Below are positions 30,054 to 38,287 of a stretch of 64,000 nt of DNA, piece after piece. The notes beneath the pieces were generated by a model, which was not told the DNA's origin, searched no databases, and saw only the letters and a list, made by a program, of their open reading frames with translations. Made by a program: the position numbers and the translations under genes. The stretch is from an uncultured Octadecabacter sp. (lineage in GTDB: Bacteria; Pseudomonadota; Alphaproteobacteria; Rhodobacterales; Rhodobacteraceae): NCBI GenBank assembly GCA_937891785.1, contig CALAGN010000017.1:1-64000 (forward strand). Direction: 5' to 3'. Positions within the stretch are counted from its first letter, which is position 1. Each line of letters begins with the position of its first letter.

Positions 30054-30545
30054 ATGAGCGACATCACCGAACTTGAGGGGCGCATTACCGCTGCGCTGGA
30101 CAGGATCCGCCGCGGTGTCGATGCGGCAGGGGCATCGCCAGCACCCGCGCCGCCAGTTCATAACCCTAGCGAGCTCGCCGATTTGCGCGCGCTGCTCGCG
30201 CAGGAAAAAGACGCGAACGCCCAGCTTGAAGCGCGGGTGTCCGCACTGAAAGACCGTCAGGACGGCAAGATCAACGACATGCCCGGAGTCGTCGAAGGCT
30301 ATCGTACAACGGCCGTCAGATCCGACCGCAATCTGCAGCGGTTGCGTCAGGTGAACGCAGAACTGCGCGATATCAACGACCAGCTGCGCAAAGCCGTCGG
30401 CGAAAACGTGGCCGAGCCGCATTTGATCAACAAGGCTATGCTGGCTGAGCTGGAGGCCCTACGCGCCTCGCGGGCTGCCGACATCGCCGAAGTGGACGCG
30501 GTTCTCAACGAGTTGAAGCCCCTGATTTCAGAGGAGGGCGCGTAA
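30054..30545 (+). CDS. Conserved coiled-coil protein upstream of zapA
   Basis: The 163-residue hydrophilic protein is predicted by eye to be mostly helical with heptads (about 50-120, e.g. RALLAQEKDANAQLEARVSA and LQRLRQVNAELRDINDQLRK). A Pro/Ala-rich break lies near residue 30. I do not recognise a named family. Its stop overlaps the zapA start (TAATG), and in alphaproteobacteria a small coiled-coil protein commonly precedes zapA, so a role with ZapA at the division ring is a reasonable guess. Confidence 0.8.
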   Translation: MSDITELEGRITAALDRIRRGVDAAGASPAPAPPVHNPSELADLRALLAQEKDANAQLEARVSALKDRQDGKINDMPGVVEGYRTTAVRSDRNLQRLRQVNAELRDINDQLRKAVGENVAEPHLINKAMLAELEALRASRAADIAEVDAVLNELKPLISEEGA

Positions 30546-30964
30546 TGCCACAGGTCGAGATTTCCATCGGAGGCCGCACATTCGAGGTAGCCTGCCAAGA
30601 CGGTGAAGAGCATTTCCTGCAAACGGCAGCAAATATGCTTGATATCGAAGCGACCAGCCTGTCCACGCAGATCGGGCGAATGCCGGAATCACGGATGCTG
30701 CTGATGTCGGGGCTGTTGCTGGCTGATAAAACCGCAGCGCTTGAAGACAAAGTGCGCGAAGCCGAACGGCAGGCGGGACAATTGCAAGCAGAACTTGACC
30801 GTATCGCGGCCCAAGGTACGCCCGATCCGTTGCGCGTCGAAGTGCCCGTCGTGCCATCTGAAGTTACGGATGCGCTGGCCGAACTGGCAGCAAGGGCCGA
30901 AGCACTTGCCGATACAGTCGAGCACAAGTTTGCGGCTGCAGGCGAGAGCAAAGTAGAATACTAA
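30545..30964 (+). CDS. zapA: Cell division protein ZapA
   Basis: The 139-residue protein has the ZapA fold at the N-terminus (VEISIGGRTFEVACQDGEE, then ADMLDIEA-like helix and a conserved MLLMSGLLLADK) and a coiled coil in the second half. ZapA tetramers cross-link FtsZ filaments. Translation is coupled to the upstream gene by a TAATG overlap. Unlike the arrangement in many bacteria, no 6S RNA or 5-formyl-THF cyclo-ligase gene follows; a terminator and grxD do. Confidence 0.9.
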   Translation: MPQVEISIGGRTFEVACQDGEEHFLQTAANMLDIEATSLSTQIGRMPESRMLLMSGLLLADKTAALEDKVREAERQAGQLQAELDRIAAQGTPDPLRVEVPVVPSEVTDALAELAARAEALADTVEHKFAAAGESKVEY

Positions 30965-30986
30965 TCCGGTCGTCGGAAACGAAAAG

Positions 30987-31017
30987 CGGGCGGTGACTGT
31001 TATGCAGCCACCGCCCG
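30987..31017. terminator. Terminator between zapA and grxD
   Basis: The arms CGGGCGGTG (30987-30995) and CACCGCCCG (31009-31017) form a 9-bp stem, with a T-rich run on the right and GAAAAG on the left, serving both converging units. Confidence 0.82.
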
Positions 31018-31039
31018 TATTCTTTTGCGTATCGCGGGC

Positions 31040-31402
31040 TTACTCGGCGTTGGCTTCGCGGATTTTTTTGGCGGCTTCTTTGTTGAACGCCACACCTTCT
31101 TTTTCCAGCAATGTATCAAGTTCGCCCGACAGGGTCATTTCGGTGATGATGTCGCAACCCCCAACGAATTCGCCTTTGACATAGAGCTGCGGCACGGTGG
31201 GCCAGTCGGAATAATCCTTGATGCCCTGGCGCAGGGCTTCGTCAGCCAGCACGTTCACATCGGCAAACTCAATGCCCATGAAGTTCAGCACGCCCGCCAC
31301 GCGGGAAGAAAAGCCGCACTGGGGCATTTCTTTAGTGCCTTTCATGAACAGCACGACTTCGTTGGCGGTTACGATATCTTTGATCTGGGTTTCAGTGGTC
31401 AT
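31040..31402 (-). CDS. grxD: Monothiol glutaredoxin (CGFS type)
   Basis: The 120-residue protein has the CGFS active site (Cys29, [10 protein letters not shown]), [19 protein letters not shown] and the GrxD/Grx4 length. These proteins carry [2Fe-2S] clusters together with BolA partners, and a bolA gene lies just upstream on the same strand. The ATG at 31402 is fixed by homology. The order purL-bolA-grxD is typical of the family Rhodobacteraceae as I recall it. Confidence 0.95.
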   Translation of the reverse strand: MTTETQIKDIVTANEVVLFMKGTKEMPQCGFSSRVAGVLNFMGIEFADVNVLADEALRQGIKDYSDWPTVPQLYVKGEFVGGCDIITEMTLSGELDTLLEKEGVAFNKEAAKKIREANAE

Positions 31403-31473
31403 TGGTCTTGGTCCTTTTCGGTGGCAGAGCTTCGACGAAACTCTGTTCACAAATCCTGTAACAGGATTTGGCG

Positions 31474-31710
31474 TTATTCGGGGGCTTTGGTTGTCAGGGC
31501 AAGCGCGTGAAGTTCACCCTGACTGCCATCCATTTTGCCCTTAAGGGCCGCATAGACAGCGCGTTGTTGTTGCACGCGGTTTTGGCCGCGAAAGCTCTCG
31601 TCGATCACTTCGGCGGCGAAATGCGCGCCGTCGTCGCCCTGCACCGCGATTTTCGCGTCGGGAAAGCTGTCGCGCAGCAGGGTTTCAATCTCGTGTGCGG
31701 TGATCGCCAT
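31474..31710 (-). CDS. bolA: BolA family protein
   Basis: The 78-residue BolA/IbaG-type protein includes [17 protein letters not shown] and a C-terminal HALALTTK with the conserved His of the family. BolA forms a cluster-bridged heterodimer with monothiol glutaredoxin, which agrees with grxD 71 nt downstream. The ATG at 31710 is the only start giving the normal BolA N-terminus; the much longer open frame is not coding. Confidence 0.93.
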   Translation of the reverse strand: MAITAHEIETLLRDSFPDAKIAVQGDDGAHFAAEVIDESFRGQNRVQQQRAVYAALKGKMDGSQGELHALALTTKAPE

Positions 31711-31829
31711 GTGGGGCCTCGTCTGTCTGTTCTGTTGGAATGTAGGGCGGCAATGGGGTGCCTGCAAGGATTGGTGCTGGCTATCGAGGTGTTGGAGCCT
31801 CCTGCGGGGATATTTTTTGCAAGATGAGG

Positions 31830-33989
31830 TTAGCCGATCGCCGTGTGGAACCCTGTCCGATAGATTTCGGCAAGCTCGGACAGAGGGGCTTGGCTGTGAC
31901 CGATGCGAACATCCTGGCCGGTAAATCGGCCAACGGCTGCGATTGGCACGTGGAACTGACCAGCGGCGACCATGAGGGCTTCGGCTTTGTCGAAAGAACA
32001 GGCGATAAGATAGCGCGCCTGATCTTCGCCAAAGCAATGCGGTGTTGCGCCGTCGTCAAGGATGACGCCCACATTTCCGGCCTCGGCCAGTTCGAACGCG
32101 GCCAGCGCGAGGCCGCCATCGGAAAGGTCGGTGCAGACGTCGATCAAAGCACGGTTGGCGCGGATGAAGTCGCCGTTGCGTTTTTCTGCGGCCAGATCGA
32201 CATGCGGCGCGTCGCCGTCCTCGCGGTGAAAGACTTCGGCCAGAAGCGCGGATTGCCCAAGGTGGCCGTGTGTTTCGCCGACTAGCAGGGCCACATGGCC
32301 GTCGCGCACGGTGCCGGCGATCAGATCGTCGGCGTGTTTGATCAGGCCAACCGCGCCGATGGTTGGGGTGGGCAGGATGCCCGTGCCGTCTGTTTCGTTA
32401 TAAAGCGACACGTTGCCAGACACGATTGGCATATCAAGCGCGATACATGCCGCGCCGATGCCTTTGATAGCTCCGACGAATTGGCCCATGATTTCAGGCT
32501 TTTCCGGGTTGCCGAAGTTCATGTTGTCGGTTGTGGCAAGCGGAGTTGCACCTACGGAAGTGAGGTTGCGATAGGCTTCGGCAACCGCCTGTGCACCGCC
32601 CATTTCAGGGTTGGCTTTCACATAGCGCGGCGTCACGTCGCTAGTGAAGGCCAGCAGTTTGTCGGTGCCATGCACGCGTACAATGCCGGCGCCAAGGCCC
32701 GGTGTGCGGATTGTGTCGGCCATGACCTGACTGTCGTATTGTTCAAAGACCCACTGTTTGCTCGCGTAGTTGGGCGATGCCAGCAGCGCGCGCAGCCCAT
32801 CAATGGCGTCGATTTGAGGCACATCTGCGAGCGGGGTCGCGGCGGGGGTCTCCACCCAAGGGCGATCATATTCGGGGGCCGATCCAGAGAGTGTCGCAAG
32901 GGGTAGATCGGCTTTGACCACGTTATTGTGCATCACGAGAAAGCGGTCCTCGGCGATGGTTTCGCCGATGATGGCGAAATCAAGGTCCCATTTTTCAAAC
33001 ACAGCGCGGGCTTCGGCCTCAAGCTCTGGTTTGAGGACCATCAGCATGCGTTCCTGGCTTTCGGACAGCATCATTTCATAGGCGGTCATGTTGTGTTCGC
33101 GTTGTGGCACATCTTCGAGGTTTAGCTTGACCCCCAAACCGCCCTTGTCGCCCATTTCCACGGCAGAACAGGCCAGGCCAGCCGCACCCATGTCTTGGAT
33201 CGAGATCACGGCACCTGTGGCCATCAGTTCGAGCGTGGCTTCCATCAAGCGCTTTTCGGTAAAAGGATCGCCGACCTGCACGGTGGGGCGCTTTTCTTCG
33301 ATGGTGTCGTCGAATTCCGCCGAGGCCATGGTCGCGCCGCCAACGCCGTCACGTCCGGTTTTCGCGCCAAGGTAAACCACAGGCATGCCGATGCCGGAGG
33401 CGGCCGAGTAGAAAATCTTGTCGGTGTCGGCGAGGCCCGCCGCAAATGCGTTCACAAGGCAGTTGCCGTTATAGGCTGGATGAAAGCGCACTTCACCGCC
33501 GACAGTTGGCACTCCGAAACAGTTGCCGTAACCGCCCACACCCTCGACCACGCCGTGCACAAGCTGGCGGGTTTTCGGATGATCTGGTTCGCCAAAAGAT
33601 AGTGAATTCATCGCCGCGATGGGCCGCGCACCCATGGTAAACACGTCGCGCAGGATGCCGCCCACGCCAGTGGCCGCACCTTGGTAGGGTTCGATGTAGC
33701 TAGGGTGGTTGTGGCTTTCCATTTTAAAAACAACGCATTGCCCGTCGCCGATATCGACGATGCCTGCGTTTTCACCGGGGCCGCAGATCACTTGTGGGCC
33801 TTGCGTAGGCAGTGTGCGGAGCCACTTTTTCGAGGATTTGTAGGAACAATGTTCGTTCCACATGGCGCTAAAGATACCAAGTTCGGTAAATGTCGGTTCG
33901 CGGCCGATAATGTCGAGGATGCGGTCATATTCATCGGGGGACAGCCCGTGAGATGCGATGAGATCGGGGGTGATGGCCGGTTCTTGCAT
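31830..33989 (-). CDS. purL: Phosphoribosylformylglycinamidine synthase subunit PurL
   Basis: The 719-residue enzyme has the normal size of the small (PurLQS-type) PurL. Visible motifs include [38 protein letters not shown] and [13 protein letters not shown]. It converts FGAR to FGAM in purine synthesis with PurQ and PurS, neither of which is in the window. bolA follows after 119 nt. The upstream 132 bp to the divergent lyase gene contains both promoters. Confidence 0.97.
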   Translation of the reverse strand: MQEPAITPDLIASHGLSPDEYDRILDIIGREPTFTELGIFSAMWNEHCSYKSSKKWLRTLPTQGPQVICGPGENAGIVDIGDGQCVVFKMESHNHPSYIEPYQGAATGVGGILRDVFTMGARPIAAMNSLSFGEPDHPKTRQLVHGVVEGVGGYGNCFGVPTVGGEVRFHPAYNGNCLVNAFAAGLADTDKIFYSAASGIGMPVVYLGAKTGRDGVGGATMASAEFDDTIEEKRPTVQVGDPFTEKRLMEATLELMATGAVISIQDMGAAGLACSAVEMGDKGGLGVKLNLEDVPQREHNMTAYEMMLSESQERMLMVLKPELEAEARAVFEKWDLDFAIIGETIAEDRFLVMHNNVVKADLPLATLSGSAPEYDRPWVETPAATPLADVPQIDAIDGLRALLASPNYASKQWVFEQYDSQVMADTIRTPGLGAGIVRVHGTDKLLAFTSDVTPRYVKANPEMGGAQAVAEAYRNLTSVGATPLATTDNMNFGNPEKPEIMGQFVGAIKGIGAACIALDMPIVSGNVSLYNETDGTGILPTPTIGAVGLIKHADDLIAGTVRDGHVALLVGETHGHLGQSALLAEVFHREDGDAPHVDLAAEKRNGDFIRANRALIDVCTDLSDGGLALAAFELAEAGNVGVILDDGATPHCFGEDQARYLIACSFDKAEALMVAAGQFHVPIAAVGRFTGQDVRIGHSQAPLSELAEIYRTGFHTAIG

Positions 33990-34121
33990 GATGACTCGCT
34001 TCTGTGGACACTTGGCGGGGTACTTAAGCCAAGGTCGCAGGCGGGGAAAGGGGCGTCGGTAAGGGTGATTGACGCAAGGCGGCTGATCGGGTGTGCTGAC
34101 GCACAACAAAAAGGGGTCGAG

Positions 34122-35147
34122 ATGACACAAATTGACAATCCGTATCGGGGCACAGGGCTGGCGCTTGGCATGCCGGATGTAAGCATTAATTCCAGCGCGC
34201 CCGCGCGCCTGTTGCAGCGCTGCCCCGAGGCAGGCGAGACACCGTTGCGCCGCGCGGATGAACTCGCCGTGCGCGCAGGGGTGGCGCAGGTTTGGATCAA
34301 GGATGAACGTAGCCGGATGGGGCTGGGCAGTTTCAAGGCGCTGGGTGCGGCTTATGTGATTGCCCATGATTCTTGTGTGCTGGGATTGGACATGGCGGAT
34401 CGCTGCTATGTCACAGCCAGTGCGGGCAACCACGGGCTTTCAGTTGCGGCAGGGGCCCGCGCGTTCGGCGCGCGCGCGGTGGTCTATCTGGCCGACACTG
34501 TACCCGAGAGTTTCGCGCAGCGTTTGCGCGGGCAGGGTGCTGAAGTTGTCCGTGCTGGTGCGATCTATGAAGACAGCATGGCGGCGGCGTTGCAGGCGGC
34601 GGGCGACAATGGCTGGATATTACTGTCGGACAGTTCGTGGGAAGGCTATGTCGACACGCCACATCGGTTGATGGAGGGGTATCTGGTCTTGGCCGCGGAA
34701 ATCGCCGCGCAAATGTATCAGCCGCCGACGCATGTCTATTTGCAAGCCGGGGTTGGCGGGTTGGCGGCGGCAACTGGGGCCTATTTGCGCAGCGTATGGG
34801 GCGACGGCCCACGTATGATTGTGGTCGAGCCCGAGGCGGCACCTGCGTTGCAAGCGAGCATTGCGGCGGGGCGGTTTGTTGTGTCATCGGGGCCTGCATC
34901 TTGCATGGGGCGCCTTGATTGCAAAGAGGCGTCGTTGATTGCCTTGCAGGGTCTTAGCCGTGATGTGGATGCATTTGTGACCATATCCGAAAGCGCGGCG
35001 CAGGCGGTTTTGCCGGTGCTGGCGGATGCCGCGTTTGCGACCAGCGCATCGGGCGGCGCTGGTTTGGCAGCACTTTTGGCGGGGATGGGCGGTATTGATG
35101 CCACGTCGCGGGTGCTGTGCATTCTGAGCGAGGAACCTGCGGAATGA
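34122..35147 (+). CDS. PLP-dependent lyase, diaminopropionate ammonia-lyase-like (EutB-like)
   Basis: The 341-residue fold-type-II PLP enzyme has the Schiff-base lysine in [15 protein letters not shown] (Lys72), the substrate loop [19 protein letters not shown] and a Gly-rich phosphate site [12 protein letters not shown]. It resembles diaminopropionate ammonia-lyase and the threonine-dehydratase-like EutB of ectoine breakdown; I cannot separate these by eye. Either would eliminate ammonia from a 2-amino-3-substituted acid. It overlaps the next gene by 4 nt and opens a three-gene operon. Confidence 0.8.
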   Translation: MTQIDNPYRGTGLALGMPDVSINSSAPARLLQRCPEAGETPLRRADELAVRAGVAQVWIKDERSRMGLGSFKALGAAYVIAHDSCVLGLDMADRCYVTASAGNHGLSVAAGARAFGARAVVYLADTVPESFAQRLRGQGAEVVRAGAIYEDSMAAALQAAGDNGWILLSDSSWEGYVDTPHRLMEGYLVLAAEIAAQMYQPPTHVYLQAGVGGLAAATGAYLRSVWGDGPRMIVVEPEAAPALQASIAAGRFVVSSGPASCMGRLDCKEASLIALQGLSRDVDAFVTISESAAQAVLPVLADAAFATSASGGAGLAALLAGMGGIDATSRVLCILSEEPAE

Positions 35148-36277
35148 CGATAACGACACCGGAATTTGTGGCCCGCCTGGCGCGGGCGCAAAGTGCGATG
35201 GCGGCGGCGGGACTTGGCGCGTTGCTGCTGAGCACTGAGGCTGATCTGCGGTATTTCACAGGGTTTCTGACGCGATTTTGGGAAAGCCCGACGCGGCCTT
35301 GGTATCTGGTGGTGCCCGCGAAGGGTGACCCGATTGCGGTGATCCCGTCGATTGGCGCGGCGCTGATGGGGAAGACTTGGATCAGGGATATTCGCACTTG
35401 GGTGTCGCCTGATTTGAATGATGATGGGGTGTCGCTGTTGATCGCCACCCTGCAAGAGGTGGGTGGCGATATCGGCATGCCGTTCGGGTTGGAAAGCCAT
35501 GCGCGGATGCCTTTGGCGGCGCTTGCGCAGGTGCAGGCGGCTGTGACGATGCGCAGCGATCAAGGGATCGTTGCAGGGTTACGGGCGGTGAAGTCGGCGG
35601 ATGAAATCGCCAAGATCACCAAAAGCTGCGCTATTGCGGGACGTGCCTTTGCGCGGGTTGGCGAAATTGCAGGGCAGGGCGTGCCACTAAGCCGAGTATT
35701 TCGCAACTTTCAACGGCTTTGCCTTGAGGAAGGGGCCGATTGGGTGCCCTACCTTGCGGGCGGTGTCGGGCGTTTGGGGTATGACGATGTGATCTCTCCG
35801 GCGACGGATGCGCCTTTGCAAACAGGTGAAGTGCTGATGCTGGATACTGGGCTGATCCGTGACGGGTATTTCTGCGATTTTGATCGCAATTATGTGGTTG
35901 GTGCGCCCGATCCCTTGGCCGAGGAGGGCTATGCCTGTCTGCTTGCGGCCACGGATGCGGGGCGTAAAGCGGCGCAGGTCGGGGCCATGGCGGCAGACGT
36001 ATTTCACGCCATGGCCGATGTGATCGCGCATGGGCCAAGTGTTGCAGGCACCGATCCAGGGCGGTTGGGTCATGGGTTGGGGATGCAGTTGACCGAAGGG
36101 ATGTCGCTGATCCCGACAGATCGGACGACACTGGTGGCGGGCATGGTGATCACGCTTGAACCGGGCATCACGCTGCCCGGCGGCGGCTATCTGGTGCATG
36201 AGGATAATTTTGTCATCTCGGCGGACGGGGCGGTGCAGATTTCGCCACCCGCTTGGCCGCAACTGCAAAGGATTTGA
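35144..36277 (+). CDS. M24 family metallohydrolase (Xaa-Pro peptidase / ectoine-hydrolase-like)
   Basis: The 377-residue pita-bread enzyme has all five metal ligands visible: Asp234 (MLDTG), Asp245 (YFCDFDRN), His310 (GRLGHGLGMQLTE), Glu339 (TLEPGI) and Glu353 (VHEDNF). The N-terminal creatinase-like domain (about 5-140) is present. Family members cut Xaa-Pro peptides or, as DoeA/EutD, open the ectoine ring. It is translationally coupled on the 5' side (ATGA) and followed 2 nt later by the racemase-like gene, so these enzymes probably act on one substrate. Confidence 0.85.
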   Translation: MTITTPEFVARLARAQSAMAAAGLGALLLSTEADLRYFTGFLTRFWESPTRPWYLVVPAKGDPIAVIPSIGAALMGKTWIRDIRTWVSPDLNDDGVSLLIATLQEVGGDIGMPFGLESHARMPLAALAQVQAAVTMRSDQGIVAGLRAVKSADEIAKITKSCAIAGRAFARVGEIAGQGVPLSRVFRNFQRLCLEEGADWVPYLAGGVGRLGYDDVISPATDAPLQTGEVLMLDTGLIRDGYFCDFDRNYVVGAPDPLAEEGYACLLAATDAGRKAAQVGAMAADVFHAMADVIAHGPSVAGTDPGRLGHGLGMQLTEGMSLIPTDRTTLVAGMVITLEPGITLPGGGYLVHEDNFVISADGAVQISPPAWPQLQRI

Positions 36278-36279
36278 GC

Positions 36280-37026
36280 ATGGCGCAGGCGTTCACCTAC
36301 GATATGGCCCCGACTTTGGGGTATCGTGCTACGCTGGGGCTGATCTTGTTGCAATCAGACGAAACGCTGGAGCATGAAATGCGCAGTGTTCTGGGTGCGC
36401 CGGGCGGGGTCGCGCTGCATTGCAGTCGTGTTCCCTCGGCGCCGGATGTGAGCCGTGAAAGTCTGGCGCTGATGGAAGATCAACTGCCCGCCGCGGCGGC
36501 GTTGTTGCCCGCAGCGCCTGATTATTCTGTGATCGGTTATGGCTGCACGTCCGGCACGTCGGTGATTGGGGCGGATCGTGTGGCACAGATGGTGCAACGT
36601 GGACGCGCCACAATGACCGTGACGGACCCGCTGACGGCGCTGATCGCGGCCTGCCAATTGCTGGGCTTGGCGCGGATTGCCCTGCTGACCCCCTATGTGA
36701 TTGCAGTGTCGCAGGGGATGCGTGACGTGCTGACTGCAAACGAGATCGACACGCCTGTATTTGGATCGTTCGACGAAGCCGAGGAGGCGCGGGTCGCACG
36801 GATTGACGCGGACTCGCTGATCAAGGCGGCCACGGCGCTTGGGACGTCGGATGAGGTTGAAGCCGTGTTCCTGTCCTGCACCAATCTACGTACGCTGGAT
36901 GTGCTGCCAGAAATTGCCGCGCAGATCGGCAAACCGGTGTTGTCCAGCAATCAGGTATTGATCTGGCACATGGCACGGCTGGCTGGAATTGATGTAGACT
37001 TGGCGCGTTTTGGCATGGCCCTATAA
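36280..37026 (+). CDS. Asp/Glu racemase superfamily protein (EutA / maleate isomerase-like)
   Basis: The 248-residue protein has the two-cysteine active site of the Asp/Glu racemase and maleate isomerase superfamily: Cys89 in GYGCTSGTSVIG and Cys200 in FLSCTNLRTLDV. EutA of ectoine utilisation and arylmalonate decarboxylase-like proteins share this form. The reaction (racemisation, isomerisation or decarboxylation) cannot be settled from sequence. It ends the three-gene operon. A weak AAGCTTT/AAAGCTT hairpin follows. Confidence 0.8.
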   Translation: MAQAFTYDMAPTLGYRATLGLILLQSDETLEHEMRSVLGAPGGVALHCSRVPSAPDVSRESLALMEDQLPAAAALLPAAPDYSVIGYGCTSGTSVIGADRVAQMVQRGRATMTVTDPLTALIAACQLLGLARIALLTPYVIAVSQGMRDVLTANEIDTPVFGSFDEAEEARVARIDADSLIKAATALGTSDEVEAVFLSCTNLRTLDVLPEIAAQIGKPVLSSNQVLIWHMARLAGIDVDLARFGMAL

Positions 37027-37050
37027 GCTTTGGAAAAAAAGCTTTTGGCA

Positions 37051-37078
37051 AAAAAGCGCCGGGCACTAAGGCCCGGCG
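37051..37078 (-). terminator. Terminator for the leftward LysR transcript
   Basis: CGCCGGGC (37057-37064) pairs with GCCCGGCG (37071-37078) with loop ACTAAG. On the minus strand it is followed by GCTTTTTTG. Confidence 0.75.
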
Positions 37079-37102
37079 AAGTCCAACAGGGAGGTGAAGA
37101 AG

Positions 37103-37141
37103 ATGAGCGCTAAGCTTCATCGCCTTAGAGACTTGAGATAG
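37103..37141 (+). CDS. Possible 12-codon peptide with a near-perfect ribosome site
   Basis: ATG at 37103 to TAG at 37141 encodes MSAKLHRLRDLR. It is preceded by GGGAGGTGAAGAAG, which is close to the full anti-Shine-Dalgarno complement. No gene follows in the same direction, so it is not an obvious leader for a known neighbour. The peptide is basic with a Leu/Arg repeat. It may be a real micro-protein, the coding part of a dual-function small RNA, or chance. Confidence 0.35.
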   Translation: MSAKLHRLRDLR

Positions 37142-37214
37142 GTCGGCGGCGTGGGCCCTTCAAGGTGGAATAACACTAGGCCAAAGCAACCCCGCTATGT
37201 CGCAATTGCATGGC

Positions 37215-38126
37215 TCAGGTCAGATCGTCTTGATCATCGCGGGCTTTGCGACGTTGCACCATGATTTCTTCTTGTACGAAATCACGAAACGCCGAGATGC
37301 GTTTTGATTGCCGTAGCTCCTCGGGGTAGGCAAGAAACACCGGCACTTCGCCGCTTTCTACGGTGGGCAAGCAGCGCACCAGACCGGGGATGTCTTTGGT
37401 CACGTAGTCTGGTAGAACGCCAACCCCGAGATCAGATCGCACAGCTTGCAAAACCCCGAAATAGTTATTCACATTCAACCGCTTGGGGGCGTCGTAGCTT
37501 AGTAACATCTGCACAAGTTGCGCCCCTGCGGTGACCTGCGCCGAGGTCGGGTTCTGACAAATCAGGCGGTGGCTGCCGATGTCTTCGATGTTGTCCAGCG
37601 GCCCCGAGCGATCAAGGTAGGCTTGCGACGCATAAAGCCGCATATGCACAGACATCAGCCGTTTGCGGATCAGATCGGCCTGTGACGGTTCCTTCATACG
37701 GATCGCCACATCGGCCTCGCGCATGGGCAAGTCAAGCACGCGCTCTTCCAGCATCAGGTCTATATTGAGGTCGGGATATTTTGCATAAAGCGCCGGAAGA
37801 CGTGGGGCGAGCCACATCGTGCCAAAGCCGGTCGTAGTGGTCACACGCAGTTCACCAAATACTTCTTCTTCGCTGTCGCGAATACGCGCGCTGGCCGCTT
37901 CAAGGCGCTTGTTCATGGATTTCGTTGCATCAAACAGCAATTCACCCTGTTCAGTGAGAATCAGACCACGCGCATGACGGTGAAAAAGCGTGGTGTTTAG
38001 CGATTCTTCCAAGGCGCGCACTTGGCGCGACACGGCTGATTGGGACAAATGAAGGGTGTCACCAGCGTGGGTCAGGCTGCCCGCATCGGCGACCGCGTGA
38101 AAGATTCTTAGTTTGTCCCAGTCCAT
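37215..38126 (-). CDS. LysR-family transcriptional regulator
   Basis: The 303-residue protein has an N-terminal winged helix (MDWDKLRIFHAVADAGSLTH... SQSAVSRQVRALEESL) and a substrate-binding domain (about 95-290) with the conserved VAIRM and PDYVTKD segments. It is divergent from the indolepyruvate ferredoxin oxidoreductase gene, with a perfect inverted repeat in between. That gene is its most likely target, although such regulators flanking this oxidoreductase are not characterised to my knowledge. A terminator lies downstream at 37051-37078. Confidence 0.9.
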   Translation of the reverse strand: MDWDKLRIFHAVADAGSLTHAGDTLHLSQSAVSRQVRALEESLNTTLFHRHARGLILTEQGELLFDATKSMNKRLEAASARIRDSEEEVFGELRVTTTTGFGTMWLAPRLPALYAKYPDLNIDLMLEERVLDLPMREADVAIRMKEPSQADLIRKRLMSVHMRLYASQAYLDRSGPLDNIEDIGSHRLICQNPTSAQVTAGAQLVQMLLSYDAPKRLNVNNYFGVLQAVRSDLGVGVLPDYVTKDIPGLVRCLPTVESGEVPVFLAYPEELRQSKRISAFRDFVQEEIMVQRRKARDDQDDLT

Positions 38127-38226
38127 TTCGACACCATTCTTGTTTTGTTACCGCTCGCATCGCATGCTTGTTGCTTAACCCATCGTGGCACATTCTTACA
38201 GACATAGGTTGAAAAATACCTTTTGG

Positions 38227-38247
38227 TAGGTCAGTCTTTTTGACCTA
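38227..38247. promoter_or_regulatory. Perfect inverted repeat upstream of the oxidoreductase
   Basis: TAGGTCA (38227-38233) and TGACCTA (38241-38247) are exact inverted copies separated by 7 nt. The site lies 40 bp before the oxidoreductase ATG and is a likely regulator operator. Confidence 0.55.
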
Positions 38248-38287
38248 TAGTGAGGCAACGACGTTCTAACCGCATAGGAGCAGCGCG

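Noticed and set aside
30965..31039. 6S RNA gene downstream of zapA
   Set aside because: Only 75 bp separate zapA and grxD and they contain an ordinary terminator, too short for a 6S RNA.
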